Assembly: GCA_035628995.1 (NCBI GenBank)
Contig: DASPIR010000022.1
Span: forward strand, 1 to 64,000
Length of the DNA stretch: 64,000 nucleotides
Reading direction: 5' to 3'
DNA from: Clostridia bacterium
GTDB taxonomy: Bacteria; Bacillota; Clostridia; Lutisporales; Lutisporaceae
Under the pieces are notes generated by a model, which was given only the letters and a program-made list of their open reading frames with translations, did no database searches and was not told the origin of the DNA. Positions 15,758-24,985 of the stretch are shown one piece after another. The translations under genes and the position numbers were made by a program. How positions within the stretch are numbered: position 1 is the stretch's first letter; every line of letters begins with the position of its first letter.

Positions 15758-18598
15758 ATGGCTAAGGATAAAATCATTATTAAGGGTGCCAGAGAGCATA
15801 ACCTTAAAAACATAGATATAGAAATACCAAGGGACAAGTTTGTCGTAGTGACAGGCTTAAGCGGCTCCGGTAAGTCTTCACTTGCTTTTGACACAATATA
15901 TGCGGAGGGACAGAGGCGCTATGTGGAGTCTCTTTCCGCCTATGCAAGGCAGTTCCTGGGGCAGATGGAGAAGCCCGATGTGGATTATATAGAGGGTCTG
16001 TCTCCGGCCATATCCATAGATCAGAAGACTACCAACAGGAATCCTCGTTCCACGGTGGGTACTGTAACAGAAATATATGACTATCTTAGACTTCTTTTTG
16101 CAAGGATAGGGACACCTCACTGCCATGTGTGCGGCAAAGAAATAACTCAGCAGACAGTGGATCAGATGGTTGATTATATTAAAACTCTTGAGCCGGGAAC
16201 GAAGGTACAGCTCATGGCCCCTGTTATCAGAGGGAAGAAGGGGGAGCACCAGAAGCTTCTGGAGGATATAAAAAAGAGCGGATATGTAAGGGCGAGAATT
16301 GACGGTGAGACTATGGATCTTAATGAGGAAGTCAAGCTGGAAAAGAATAAAAAGCATACTATTGAAGTAATTGTTGACAGAGTAGTAGTAAAGGAAGGCG
16401 CCAGTAAAAGGCTGACCGATTCTTTGGAGACAGTCCTGAAGCTTTCCGGAGGTACAGCACTTATTGATATAGTAGGTAAAGAGGAAAGACTGTTCAGCCA
16501 GAACTTCGCATGTGTAGAATGTGGAATAAGCATAGAGGATCCCGCCCCAAGGATGTTCTCCTTCAACAGTCCCTTCGGGAAATGCCCTGTATGTGACGGT
16601 TTGGGGGAGCTCCGCAGGATAGACCCCGATCTTGTAATACCTGACAGGACAAAATCAATAGCTGAGGGAGCCATAGAGCCTTGGAGGAATTTTGACGAAG
16701 ATACCTGGTATTACAATATATTAGATGCAGCGTCCAGACACTATGGTTTTAGCATGGACTCTCCTGTCTGTGAATTGGATGAAAAGATTGTAGACATGTT
16801 GTTAAACGGCAACGGCGGAGAAAAGATAAAAGTAAGGTATGAGAGGGAGTACGGCAAGGGAGAAGTGATGGTGTCCATTGAGGGGGTCGTGAACAACCTT
16901 GATAGACGCTACAAGGAGACCAAGTCTGATTACATGAGGAATGAAATAGAAAAATACATGTCTTCCATACCTTGTCCCGATTGTAAGGGGACCAGGCTCA
17001 GGAAAGAAAGTCTTGCGATTAAGATAGGCGGTCTTTCAATTGCTGAGGTATGTGATATGTCTATTTATAAAATAAAGGACTTTTTTGATCAGGTTCAGCT
17101 CTCGGAAAAACACAAGTTAATATCCAAGTTGGTTTTAAAAGAAGTAAGGGATCGTCTGGAGTTCCTTCTAAATGTGGGCTTGGAGTATCTTACACTTTCC
17201 CGTACGGCAGGAACCTTGTCAGGGGGAGAGGCTCAGAGAATAAGGCTTGCAACACAAATAGGCTCAAGTCTTGTCGGAGTATTGTATATACTTGACGAAC
17301 CCAGTATAGGGCTTCATCAGAGGGATAACGACAAGCTTCTGAAAACGCTCCGCAATCTTACGAACCTGGGAAATACTCTGCTGGTAGTAGAGCATGACGA
17401 GGATACAATGCATGCAGCAGATTATATTATAGATATGGGGCCGGGGGCTGGAGTCCACGGAGGCGAGGTTGTAGCAGCAGGATCTCTCGACACTATATTA
17501 GCCTGTGAAGAATCCATCACAGGACAGTATCTGAGTGGTAAAAAAGTAATCCCTGTACCTGAGAAGCGGAGAAAACCCAATGGCAAATGGCTTGAAATAA
17601 AAGGGGCTAATGAGAATAACCTTAAGAACCTGGATGTCAAAATACCCTTGGGAGTTTTTACCTGTGTAACGGGGGTATCCGGTTCTGGAAAAAGCACTCT
17701 GGTCAATGAGATACTGTATAAAGAGCTTGCACATAGGCTATACAGATCGAGGCAGAAGGCGGGAGAGCATAAAAGCATAAAAGGATTGGAGCATATTGAC
17801 AAGGTTATCGACATAGACCAATCACCTATAGGAAGAACACCCAGGTCTAACCCTGCTACCTATACGGGGGTCTTTGATATTATAAGAGAAGTGTTCTCCT
17901 CAACTCCTGAGGCAAAAATGAGAGGCTACAAGAACGGCAGGTTCAGCTTCAATGTAAGAGGTGGAAGGTGTGAGGCCTGTAAGGGTGACGGAATCATTAA
18001 GATTGAGATGCAGTTCTTACCAGATGTGTATGTTCCATGCGAGGTATGCAAGGGCAAGAGATATAACAGGGAGACACTGGAGGTAAGGTATAAGGGAAAG
18101 AATATTTCTGATGTACTGGACATGACAGTGGAGGATGCCCTTGGATTCTTTGAGAATATACCAAGAGTGCAGAAAAAGATTCAGACCTTGTATGATGTAG
18201 GCTTAGGATATGTTAAGCTGGGGCAGCCTTCGACAGAGTTGTCCGGTGGAGAAGCTCAGAGGATAAAGCTGGCCTATGAGCTTTCAAAAAGAAGCACGGG
18301 TAAGACGGTGTATATTTTGGATGAGCCTACCACAGGCCTTCATATTGCGGATATACACAAGCTGCTTGGAATACTTGACAGACTTGTGGATGCAGGCAAC
18401 AGCATCATTGTAATAGAACATAACCTGGATGTGATAAAAAGGTCAGATTATATTATAGACCTTGGCCCGGAAGGCGGAGACAGAGGTGGTACAATTATAG
18501 GACAAGGTACCCCTGAGGATATATGCAAAATTGATGCTTCATACACCGGACACTTCCTGACGAAGATACTTGACAGGGATAAAGGCAGGTTCGAGTAA
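15758..18598 (+). CDS. uvrA: Excinuclease ABC subunit UvrA
   Basis: UvrA, 946 residues, the damage-sensing dimeric ATPase that loads UvrB. It has two ABC modules: Walker [10 protein letters not shown] near residue 31 and GVSGSGKST near residue 640; two LSGGEAQR signatures; and zinc-binding CxxC pairs ([31 protein letters not shown]) including the C-terminal zinc finger. ATG 15758 gives the usual MAKDKI start; ATG 15755 is 3 nt earlier. It is cotranscribed with uvrB. Confidence 0.97.
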   Translation: MAKDKIIIKGAREHNLKNIDIEIPRDKFVVVTGLSGSGKSSLAFDTIYAEGQRRYVESLSAYARQFLGQMEKPDVDYIEGLSPAISIDQKTTNRNPRSTVGTVTEIYDYLRLLFARIGTPHCHVCGKEITQQTVDQMVDYIKTLEPGTKVQLMAPVIRGKKGEHQKLLEDIKKSGYVRARIDGETMDLNEEVKLEKNKKHTIEVIVDRVVVKEGASKRLTDSLETVLKLSGGTALIDIVGKEERLFSQNFACVECGISIEDPAPRMFSFNSPFGKCPVCDGLGELRRIDPDLVIPDRTKSIAEGAIEPWRNFDEDTWYYNILDAASRHYGFSMDSPVCELDEKIVDMLLNGNGGEKIKVRYEREYGKGEVMVSIEGVVNNLDRRYKETKSDYMRNEIEKYMSSIPCPDCKGTRLRKESLAIKIGGLSIAEVCDMSIYKIKDFFDQVQLSEKHKLISKLVLKEVRDRLEFLLNVGLEYLTLSRTAGTLSGGEAQRIRLATQIGSSLVGVLYILDEPSIGLHQRDNDKLLKTLRNLTNLGNTLLVVEHDEDTMHAADYIIDMGPGAGVHGGEVVAAGSLDTILACEESITGQYLSGKKVIPVPEKRRKPNGKWLEIKGANENNLKNLDVKIPLGVFTCVTGVSGSGKSTLVNEILYKELAHRLYRSRQKAGEHKSIKGLEHIDKVIDIDQSPIGRTPRSNPATYTGVFDIIREVFSSTPEAKMRGYKNGRFSFNVRGGRCEACKGDGIIKIEMQFLPDVYVPCEVCKGKRYNRETLEVRYKGKNISDVLDMTVEDALGFFENIPRVQKKIQTLYDVGLGYVKLGQPSTELSGGEAQRIKLAYELSKRSTGKTVYILDEPTTGLHIADIHKLLGILDRLVDAGNSIIVIEHNLDVIKRSDYIIDLGPEGGDRGGTIIGQGTPEDICKIDASYTGHFLTKILDRDKGRFE

Positions 18599-18603
18599 AA
18601 GCT

Positions 18604-18628
18604 AAAAAAAGACCCTTATGGGTCTTTT
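18604..18628. terminator. Bidirectional terminator between convergent genes
   Basis: AAAAGACCC-TTAT-GGGTCTTTT has A-runs and T-runs on both sides, serving uvrA on the plus strand and the membrane-protein gene on the minus strand. Confidence 0.85.
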
Positions 18629-18632
18629 CCTT

Positions 18633-19307
18633 TTAATATCTTCTTTCGGGTATCTTCTTTGAAACCAATAGTCCTTTTATCTGCTTAACTTCATCTTCAC
18701 TGCATTCCAATGCAATGACTCCCATATCGTAAGTCTGGTATAAAAGCACCTTGCTGCTTAGGGCCAAGTAGTTCTCTATTCTTTCGAAGGGGTACCAGCC
18801 TACTGCATTGGAATAGCTGAAGGGGATGGAAAGCTCCAGCCTGAAGTCTATACCGTTTATTGCAAAGCCTTTATCAGTTACATAGGCTTTGAGAGTTCTG
18901 CTGTTAATCAGGAAAAGTACTTCAATAATGAGTGCGAAAACAGCCAAGTAAGCTATAGACCAAAGGTTTTCTGCGGTAACCTCGCGTTTCCTTACCATTG
19001 GCATGAAGATTGCGATAATGGGAAGAGCCAATATTATAAGTCTGTCACGCATTTCAAAGGACTTTGCAGGAAGGGCCTTTATAATATTCAAGGCTTTCAT
19101 GCGGTTTTTTGTATACAAATACTTCATAAATGCCTGGGAATACATTGCTGTAATATAGGCTGCGATATAAAGCAGGGCTGCAAGCAGAGCGGCATTTGGA
19201 GAATCCAATATCACCTCCGGGGCGATTATTGTATTAATAAGGATAAAAAATAACAGGAAAGTAAAAAGGGATACTATAAAAATAATTGTTTTCATTGTAT
19301 TGCTCAT
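18633..19307 (-). CDS. Four-helix membrane protein with soluble C-terminal domain
   Basis: A 224-residue protein I cannot assign to a named family. There are four hydrophobic segments (about 6-28, 38-62, 90-105, 115-133). The cytoplasmic C-terminal ~85 residues (YVTDKGFAINGIDFRLELSI, then YPFERIENYLALSSKVLLYQ) resemble small bacterial PH-like beta domains found in DUF membrane proteins. The start has AGTGAGG on the minus strand. It is the only sizeable minus-strand gene in the window, and faces uvrA with a shared terminator. Confidence 0.7.
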   Translation of the reverse strand: MSNTMKTIIFIVSLFTFLLFFILINTIIAPEVILDSPNAALLAALLYIAAYITAMYSQAFMKYLYTKNRMKALNIIKALPAKSFEMRDRLIILALPIIAIFMPMVRKREVTAENLWSIAYLAVFALIIEVLFLINSRTLKAYVTDKGFAINGIDFRLELSIPFSYSNAVGWYPFERIENYLALSSKVLLYQTYDMGVIALECSEDEVKQIKGLLVSKKIPERRY

Positions 19308-19446
19308 ATATTTTCCTCACTTCTATATATTTTGCGGAATATTTTGGCTTTGATATGAATTTTATCCATATACAGTATAAATTATATCAAATCTTTATTA
19401 AAAAGCAATTTAATGTATAATATAAATAAGTGCTAAAGTACTTACT

Positions 19447-19533
19447 GGTTACGAGTTGCGTGTTACGAGAACCCGAGTGGGACTTCGAAGAATTTACTCA
19501 ATTCGCGTAACCCGAAACACGAAACGCGAAACC
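19447..19533. repeat. GTTACG-family repeat, long inverted form
   Basis: The left arm GGTTACGAGTTGCGTGTTACG and the right arm, ending GAAACGCGAAACC, are imperfect inverted repeats of the same degenerate unit. They flank a core with GACTTCGAAGAATTT. It occupies the leader just upstream of uvrC. A closely similar arrangement is at 24074-24159. Confidence 0.6.
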
Positions 19534-19555
19534 AGATGTTTGGAGGAATAATCCC

Positions 19556-21418
19556 ATGTTATCTTTGGACGATAAGCTTAAGAATCTCCCGGAGAACCCC
19601 GGGGTATATATAATGCTCGATGAATATAATGAAATAATATATGTCGGCAAGGCAATAAACCTGAAGAACAGAGTAAGACAGTACTTCCAATCCTCAAAGA
19701 ACCAGCATCCCAAGGTTGCCGCCATGGTTGAGAGAATAACGGATCTGGAATACATTATAACCGACTCAGAGCTAGAGGCGCTTATACTGGAGTGTAATCT
19801 CATAAAAAAACATCGTCCTAAATACAATATCATGCTTAAAGATGATAAGCACTACCCGTATATAAAAATGACAATAAACGAGGAATACCCCAGATTGCTT
19901 ATTGTGAGGGAGATTAAGAAGGACGGGGCAAAATATTTTGGGCCTTATACCGATGTCACTGCTGTAAACAGAACCATTGAACTTATGAAAAGCTTATTTC
20001 CTATAAGATACTGCAACAAAAACATCAGCAAGATAATGGGCAAGGAGAGACCTTGTCTCAATTACCACATAAAGAAATGCGTTGCTCCATGCCAGGGGAA
20101 TGTCAGCAAAGAACAATACAGGGAACTGATTGACTCAATGATAATGATGCTGGAAGGTAAGCAGGAGGAGGTTTTGAAGCGGCTGGAAAAGAAAATGCAC
20201 GAAGCGGCTGAGGACCTGGATTTTGAAAAGGCGGCTGAAATCAGGGATAATATGAACTCTCTGATAAAGATAGCTGAAAAGCAGAAAATCATATCCTCTG
20301 CACCGGTTGACCAAGATATTATAGCCTTTGCAGTGGATCAATCAGAGTCCTGCATACAGGTTTTCTTTGTTAGAGGTGGAAAGCTTATCGGAAGAGAGCA
20401 TTTCATTATTGAGGATACCAAGCTGAGCGATTCCAAGGAGATATTGAGCAGCTTCATAAAACAGTTCTATGAATCGGATACCCTTATACCGAAGGAAATA
20501 ATTCTCCAGGAAGAGATTGATGAATTAAGCATCATAGAACGTTGGCTGAGCGATAAAAGAGGAGGCCGCGTCAAGCTGATCGTACCGCAGAGGGGAGAAA
20601 AGCAGAAGCTTATTGAAATGGTAAGCAAGAATGCGGAGGACACCTTAAGACTCATTGTAGAAAAGCAGAAAAGCGATGAAGAGAGGACAATGGGGGCTTG
20701 CAAAGAACTGAAGGATATACTGGGACTCGCAGATATTCCGGTGCGGATTGAAGCTTTTGATATTTCGCACCTTCAGGGAGTCCTGAATGTCGGGTCCATG
20801 ATAGTTTTTGAAAAGGGCAAACCCAACAACAGGAACTACAGACGATTCAGGATAAAATCCGTGGAAGGTGCAAATGATTATGAGAGCATGCGAGAAATAA
20901 TGGAGAGAAGATTTATCCACGGCATCAAGGAGAGGGATGAGCTGACTGCAGAAGGCAAGGACTTGGAGCTAGGCAAATTTTCAGTATTCCCGGACCTTAT
21001 TATGCTGGATGGAGGTTTAGGGCAGATAAATGCTGTATTGCCGGTGATTAAGGAGTATGCGTCCAGCATACCTGTGTGTGGAATGGTTAAGGATGACAAG
21101 CACAGAACCAGGGGGCTGATTTATGGTGGCGAAGAAATCGCAATACCCATTAATTCCAAGGCTTTCAGGCTTATAACCAATATTCAGGATGAAGCTCACA
21201 GATTTGCAATTAACTATCATAAGAGCTTAAGGAGCAAAACAATTGTAGAATCGGCATTGGATGGCATACCTGGAATAGGGCCTGCCAGAAGAACAGCGCT
21301 TCTGAAGCATTTTGGCAGTCTGAAAAATATTAAGAGGGCTGCTTTGGAAGAAATAAGTGAAGTTGAGGGCATGAACAAAAAAACAGCAGAAGTTGTATTT
21401 AATTTTTTTAAATCATAA
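19556..21418 (+). CDS. uvrC: Excinuclease ABC subunit UvrC
   Basis: UvrC, 620 residues, the dual-incision nuclease. It has an N-terminal GIY-YIG domain (GVYIMLDEYNEIIYVGKA), a Cys-rich region (CNKN, CLNYHIKKCVAPCQG), a UVR motif (about 205-235), an RNase H-like endonuclease domain (about 370-540, EAFDISHLQG and MLDGGLGQ) and C-terminal tandem HhH motifs (GIPGIGPARRTALL). TGGAGGAAT precedes ATG 19556. It is not part of the uvrBA operon and no LexA box was seen upstream. Confidence 0.96.
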   Translation: MLSLDDKLKNLPENPGVYIMLDEYNEIIYVGKAINLKNRVRQYFQSSKNQHPKVAAMVERITDLEYIITDSELEALILECNLIKKHRPKYNIMLKDDKHYPYIKMTINEEYPRLLIVREIKKDGAKYFGPYTDVTAVNRTIELMKSLFPIRYCNKNISKIMGKERPCLNYHIKKCVAPCQGNVSKEQYRELIDSMIMMLEGKQEEVLKRLEKKMHEAAEDLDFEKAAEIRDNMNSLIKIAEKQKIISSAPVDQDIIAFAVDQSESCIQVFFVRGGKLIGREHFIIEDTKLSDSKEILSSFIKQFYESDTLIPKEIILQEEIDELSIIERWLSDKRGGRVKLIVPQRGEKQKLIEMVSKNAEDTLRLIVEKQKSDEERTMGACKELKDILGLADIPVRIEAFDISHLQGVLNVGSMIVFEKGKPNNRNYRRFRIKSVEGANDYESMREIMERRFIHGIKERDELTAEGKDLELGKFSVFPDLIMLDGGLGQINAVLPVIKEYASSIPVCGMVKDDKHRTRGLIYGGEEIAIPINSKAFRLITNIQDEAHRFAINYHKSLRSKTIVESALDGIPGIGPARRTALLKHFGSLKNIKRAALEEISEVEGMNKKTAEVVFNFFKS

Positions 21419-21472
21419 GACTTTTTTAAAAATGTTCCGTATTATATATAGAACGCAACAAAATGAAGATAA

Positions 21473-21570
21473 TATGTCCCTTCCAGGCAAAGTATTGCCT
21501 GTCAGCATTGAAGCTGCGCATAAATGAATGGACATATTAAGGAATGTTTTAACAAATTAAAACTAGGAGG
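21473..21570 (+). promoter_or_regulatory. Structured leader element, copy 2
   Basis: Second copy of the 3747-3838 element. P1 TATGTCC (21473-21479)/GGACATA (21530-21536); P2 AGGCAA (21485-21490)/TTGCCT (21495-21500); P3 CATTGAAGC/GCATAAATG, partly mismatched; P4 TTAAG/TTTAA; then the ribosome site AGGAGG (21565-21570). The C-G to U-A change inside P1 keeps pairing. Confidence 0.6.
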
Positions 21571-21577
21571 TAAAAAG

Positions 21578-21835
21578 ATGTATAAAAAATTATATAAATC
21601 CAGAACAGTCAAAACAATAGCAGGTGTATGCGGAGGTTTAGAGGAATATTTCAATATTGATGTTACTATAATAAGACTTGTTTGGGTTGCGCTTACAATT
21701 GCTACAGGTATATTTCCCGGGGTATTCGCTTATGTGGCTGCAGCACTTATAATCCCTGATGAGCCTGTCGGATATAGCAAGGACTATAGCTCAAGCCAGA
21801 ACCCGGAATACAAGATTGATAAAGACGAGCAATAA
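21578..21835 (+). CDS. PspC-domain membrane protein
   Basis: An 85-residue PspC-family protein with the hallmark N-terminus (RTVKTIAGVCGGLEEYF, then DVTIIRLVWV) and one strong membrane helix with an adjacent hydrophobic segment (about 33-63). A polar, Asp/Lys-rich tail follows. PspC proteins act in envelope stress sensing in proteobacteria; in Firmicutes the role is less clear. ATG 21578 follows AGGAGG. It is preceded by the structured leader also found ahead of the PcsB-like hydrolase, suggesting shared envelope-linked control. Confidence 0.85.
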   Translation: MYKKLYKSRTVKTIAGVCGGLEEYFNIDVTIIRLVWVALTIATGIFPGVFAYVAAALIIPDEPVGYSKDYSSSQNPEYKIDKDEQ

Positions 21836-21850
21836 GAAGAGGGTGTTTTG

Positions 21851-22576
21851 TTGAAGTTCTTAGTGGATACTCATTGTCATACCATATCAAGTGGTCATGC
21901 ATACAGCACAATCTCAGAAGTTGCTGAAACGGCGGGAGAAAAAGGTTTGAAGCTTATAGCAATGACCGATCACGGACCTGCCATGCCGGGAGGTCCTTCA
22001 ATATTACATATAGGCAACTTGAGGATTATACCTGATTATATCAAAGGTGTAAGAGTACTTAAGGGTGTAGAGGCCAATATTATGGATTTTGACGGCGGTC
22101 TTGATTTGCCTGAAAAATACTTGAAAAACCTGGAGATAGTCATTGCCTCCTTCCATGATGTGTGTATAGCTCCGGGAAGTGTGGAGGAGAATACAAGGGC
22201 ACTTATCGGGGCAATGAAAAACCCCAATGTGAATATCATAGCGCATCCGGGTAACCCCTATTATCCCATTGACATAGACAGGCTTATACAGTGTGCTTAC
22301 GATACTGGAACATTAATAGAAATAAACAACAGTTCCTTTATAGGAAGCCGCTTGGGAAGTGCTGAAAACTGCAGAAGCATAGCAGCCAAAGCTAAGGAAA
22401 AGGGTATTAAATTGGTAGCAGGCAGCGATTGTCACATTTGCTACGATGTAGGGAAATTCAATAAGGTTGAAGAGATATTCGAAGATATTGGGATGCCGGA
22501 AGAGCTTGTCATAAACACTGACCCTCAGAAGCTTATTGACTATCTGAATAAAAATGGCAGAAAGGTAAGTTTATAG
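21851..22576 (+). CDS. PHP-domain phosphatase (YcdX-like)
   Basis: A PHP-superfamily metal-dependent phosphoesterase, 241 residues. Metal-ligand motifs are in the expected order: DTHCHT at the start, MTDHGP, a central GVEANI, ASFH, AHPGN and the C-terminal GSDCH. The length and layout match YcdX-type single-domain proteins rather than histidinol phosphatase. TTG 21851 follows AGAGGGTG; TTG 21848 is one codon earlier. It lies 12-15 nt after the PspC gene, so probably in its operon. Substrate is unknown. Confidence 0.82.
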   Translation: MKFLVDTHCHTISSGHAYSTISEVAETAGEKGLKLIAMTDHGPAMPGGPSILHIGNLRIIPDYIKGVRVLKGVEANIMDFDGGLDLPEKYLKNLEIVIASFHDVCIAPGSVEENTRALIGAMKNPNVNIIAHPGNPYYPIDIDRLIQCAYDTGTLIEINNSSFIGSRLGSAENCRSIAAKAKEKGIKLVAGSDCHICYDVGKFNKVEEIFEDIGMPEELVINTDPQKLIDYLNKNGRKVSL

Positions 22577-22640
22577 TTTACGGGGTTGCGGGGTTACGAG
22601 GTTCCGGGGAGTAGGGAGCGCATTGCATGCGTTCCGCAGT
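22577..22640. repeat. GTTACGGGGTT repeat plus GGGAGCGCAT palindrome
   Basis: G-rich iterations of the GTTACG family (22577-22604) are followed by the hairpin GGAGCGCAT-TGC-ATGCGTTCC. No gene is visible before 22716. Confidence 0.5.
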
Positions 22641-22715
22641 AAGGGCGACCATTGCCGTAATATTCATACACAAACCGAATATACATAGAGTAAAAGCCAG
22701 TTTGGAGGGATACAA

Positions 22716-24047
22716 ATGACCTTTAAAAGAGCCTTTACTCTTTTTTTATGCGCTATTTTAGCAGTTTATATATTTGCAGGGCCATCTTTGCTGGAACGGA
22801 TGAAAAGCGATTATAAGAAAAGTCTGGAGCCAATACATAAAAATACAGAATGGACAGGTGTAATAACCTTATGGGACTACCCCAGGCTTGATATAAGAAA
22901 TGGAACCCGTTTCAGCTGGATTAAGAGCAAGATCAGGCAGTTTGAGAAGCAGAACCCGGGAGTGTATATTGAATTCCGGGAGTTGGACTGGAAGGACGGT
23001 CCTACCTTTCTGAAGGCTGCTGCAAAGACCGGAGCAAATCCTGATATTGCCCCAATAGGCAGTGATTATTTTTTCATGTCCAAGGGGTACTTGGAGGAAC
23101 TGGACAGTTTCATAAGCCTTGCGGAAAAGGCTGACATCATAGACAGCATACTTGATACCGCAACCTATAATGGTAAAATCTATGGAATACCCTGGATGAT
23201 GACAGGCTATACGATGCTTCTGAATACAGATAAATTTAATGAGAGAAATATCAGTCTTCCGGAAAACGGGGAATGGACCTATGAGCAGTTCGTAGAAGCT
23301 TTAAAACAGCTTACCTATGACAGCAGCGGCAGGGGCAAACCTAATGTATTCGGCTTCAACTCCTTTGTGGAGCCCGGCTATTATAACACCTTCGGGTTGA
23401 TAATGAGCGACGGTGCGCAAATAATAGATGAAGCAACAGGAAAGTATATCTTCAACACCCCGGAGGCCTTGTCAGGACTCACTAAGCTGTGTGACCTCAA
23501 ATTCAAATATAAAGTTACCCATCCTGGCTTTGGAACCATGAACGAAAACCAAGCCTGGTCCACGTTTTTGAATGGAGAAGCGGCGGTTTATATAGGAGGT
23601 TCCTGGACTGTACCGCTGCTCAGAAATTCTCAGGACAGCAGCGGAATAAGCTTTGCGGTAGCTAAGTATCCTGCCGGGAAGTCAGATGTACCTTTGTCGA
23701 TAAGCTCGACGACATGCTCATATGCTGTTTTTAAGCAGAAGGAGGCCGGGAAAAGGAAGGTTTGTACTGATTTTATAAAATTCATCACCGCTGCAGAGAC
23801 ACAAAGCGAATTGGCCAATTTCGGGTATTTTCCGGTCAGAAAATCAGGGAAACATCTGTACGAAAATGACAAAGAGTTGTATACTATACAGCAGAGCTTA
23901 TATTTTGCTGAACAGCTGCCAAAAGTGAATAACTGGAGTGAAATCGACCTTATATTGCAGACTAAGATAAAAGAAGCACTGCAGGGGGATATTAGCCCGG
24001 AGCAAGCTCTGAAGGATGCCGAAAGGCTAATTGAACAACGCAGATGA
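22716..24047 (+). CDS. Extracellular sugar-binding protein (ABC, family 1)
   Basis: A 443-residue solute-binding protein of the carbohydrate family. The N-terminus is hydrophobic (about 5-23, AFTLFLCAILAVYIFAG) with no lipobox Cys at the usual place, so it looks membrane-anchored by an uncleaved helix. The family pattern ENGEWTYEQFVEALKQLT and IYGIPWMMTGYTMLLNTDKF is clear, as is the C-terminal SPEQALKDAERLI. ATG 22716 follows GGAGGG. No permease or ATPase gene is adjacent, which is unusual for an importer component. The MsmX-type ATPase at 11290 could serve it if permeases exist elsewhere. Confidence 0.82.
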   Translation: MTFKRAFTLFLCAILAVYIFAGPSLLERMKSDYKKSLEPIHKNTEWTGVITLWDYPRLDIRNGTRFSWIKSKIRQFEKQNPGVYIEFRELDWKDGPTFLKAAAKTGANPDIAPIGSDYFFMSKGYLEELDSFISLAEKADIIDSILDTATYNGKIYGIPWMMTGYTMLLNTDKFNERNISLPENGEWTYEQFVEALKQLTYDSSGRGKPNVFGFNSFVEPGYYNTFGLIMSDGAQIIDEATGKYIFNTPEALSGLTKLCDLKFKYKVTHPGFGTMNENQAWSTFLNGEAAVYIGGSWTVPLLRNSQDSSGISFAVAKYPAGKSDVPLSISSTTCSYAVFKQKEAGKRKVCTDFIKFITAAETQSELANFGYFPVRKSGKHLYENDKELYTIQQSLYFAEQLPKVNNWSEIDLILQTKIKEALQGDISPEQALKDAERLIEQRR

Positions 24048-24073
24048 CTTGTTCTAGGTATTCTTATAGGGAT

Positions 24074-24159
24074 GGTTACGAGTTACGAGTTACTAGTTGC
24101 GCGCATGAAAGAAAGGCTTCGAAGAAATTGCTTGAATCGCGTAACACGAAACGCGTAAC
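24074..24159. repeat. GTTACG-family repeat, long inverted form
   Basis: Three left-arm iterations (GGTTACGAGTTACGAGTT), a core with GGCTTCGAAGAAATT and a right arm (GCGTAACACGAAACGCGTAAC reading as an inverted unit). The core TTCGAAGAA matches the repeat before uvrC. Confidence 0.6.
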
Positions 24160-24257
24160 AACATACATTGTCTATGTGTTTTAGTATTGAATAAAACATC
24201 TAAATATGGACACATTTCAACTAGTGAATAATACAAAAGCAAGCGGAGGAGAGTTGT

Positions 24258-24962
24258 ATGACTGAGGTTAAGAGCACAAAGAAAGAAAAGAAACCGATAA
24301 TCGAATATAATGGAAAGAAGTACATAAGGATACCGGTAAAGACACACGTGATAACCAGGGAAGACAGCATTGTCGACGTTGTGAAAAAATATGCCCAGGA
24401 AACTGTAAAGGAAAAGGATATAGTATTTATCAGCGAAAAGGCGGTTGCAATTACACAGGGCAGGGCTTATCCCATGAGCGAGATTAAACCAAGGCCATTG
24501 GCAAAGCTCCTCTCAAAATATGTAACAAAGACTCCCTCGGGTATTGGTCTTGGAATACCGGAGACTATGGAAATGGCACTGAGAGAATGCGGCGTACTGA
24601 GAATTATTTTTGCTGCAGTTGTTAGCTTTTTAGGAAAGCTAATCGGGCGCAAAGGGGACTTCTACAGGGTAGCCGGCTACAAAGCTTCTTCAATAGACGG
24701 TCCTACGCCTAATACATTGCCGCCGTATAACAAATATGTTGTACTTGGACCGGCAAACCCGGACGAAATAGCAAAAAAGATAAGCGAGGGCATAAAAGCA
24801 GAAGTTGCAATAGTGGATATTAACGATTTAGGCGGGAATATTCTAGGAACCTCAAAACCGACCATGGATAGGAAAGCTTTAGTTGGAATACTGAGGGATA
24901 ACCCTTTGGGGCAGGGCAGTGAGCAGACACCTATGGGGATAATAAGAAGCGCTGCAGAATAG
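24258..24962 (+). CDS. F420-0:gamma-glutamyl ligase-family protein
   Basis: A 234-residue protein of the CofE-like superfamily. Signature segments are IPVKTHVITREDSIVDVV, the KDIVFISEKAVAITQGR strand-loop and IVDINDLGGNILG near the C-terminus. In methanogens and actinomycetes the family adds glutamate to coenzyme F420. In Clostridia lacking F420 the substrate is unknown. No other F420 genes are seen here. It overlaps closely with murB (stop at 24962, next start 24986), so the pair is likely cotranscribed, hinting at an envelope or glutamate-ligation role. Confidence 0.75.
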   Translation: MTEVKSTKKEKKPIIEYNGKKYIRIPVKTHVITREDSIVDVVKKYAQETVKEKDIVFISEKAVAITQGRAYPMSEIKPRPLAKLLSKYVTKTPSGIGLGIPETMEMALRECGVLRIIFAAVVSFLGKLIGRKGDFYRVAGYKASSIDGPTPNTLPPYNKYVVLGPANPDEIAKKISEGIKAEVAIVDINDLGGNILGTSKPTMDRKALVGILRDNPLGQGSEQTPMGIIRSAAE

Positions 24963-24985
24963 ATATGAAAGGGGACAGCAGAGTA

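Noticed and set aside
21434-21456. GTTC...GAAC pair before the PspC leader as a LexA site
   Set aside because: The half-sites are in reversed order and wrongly spaced compared with GAAC-N4-GTTC.
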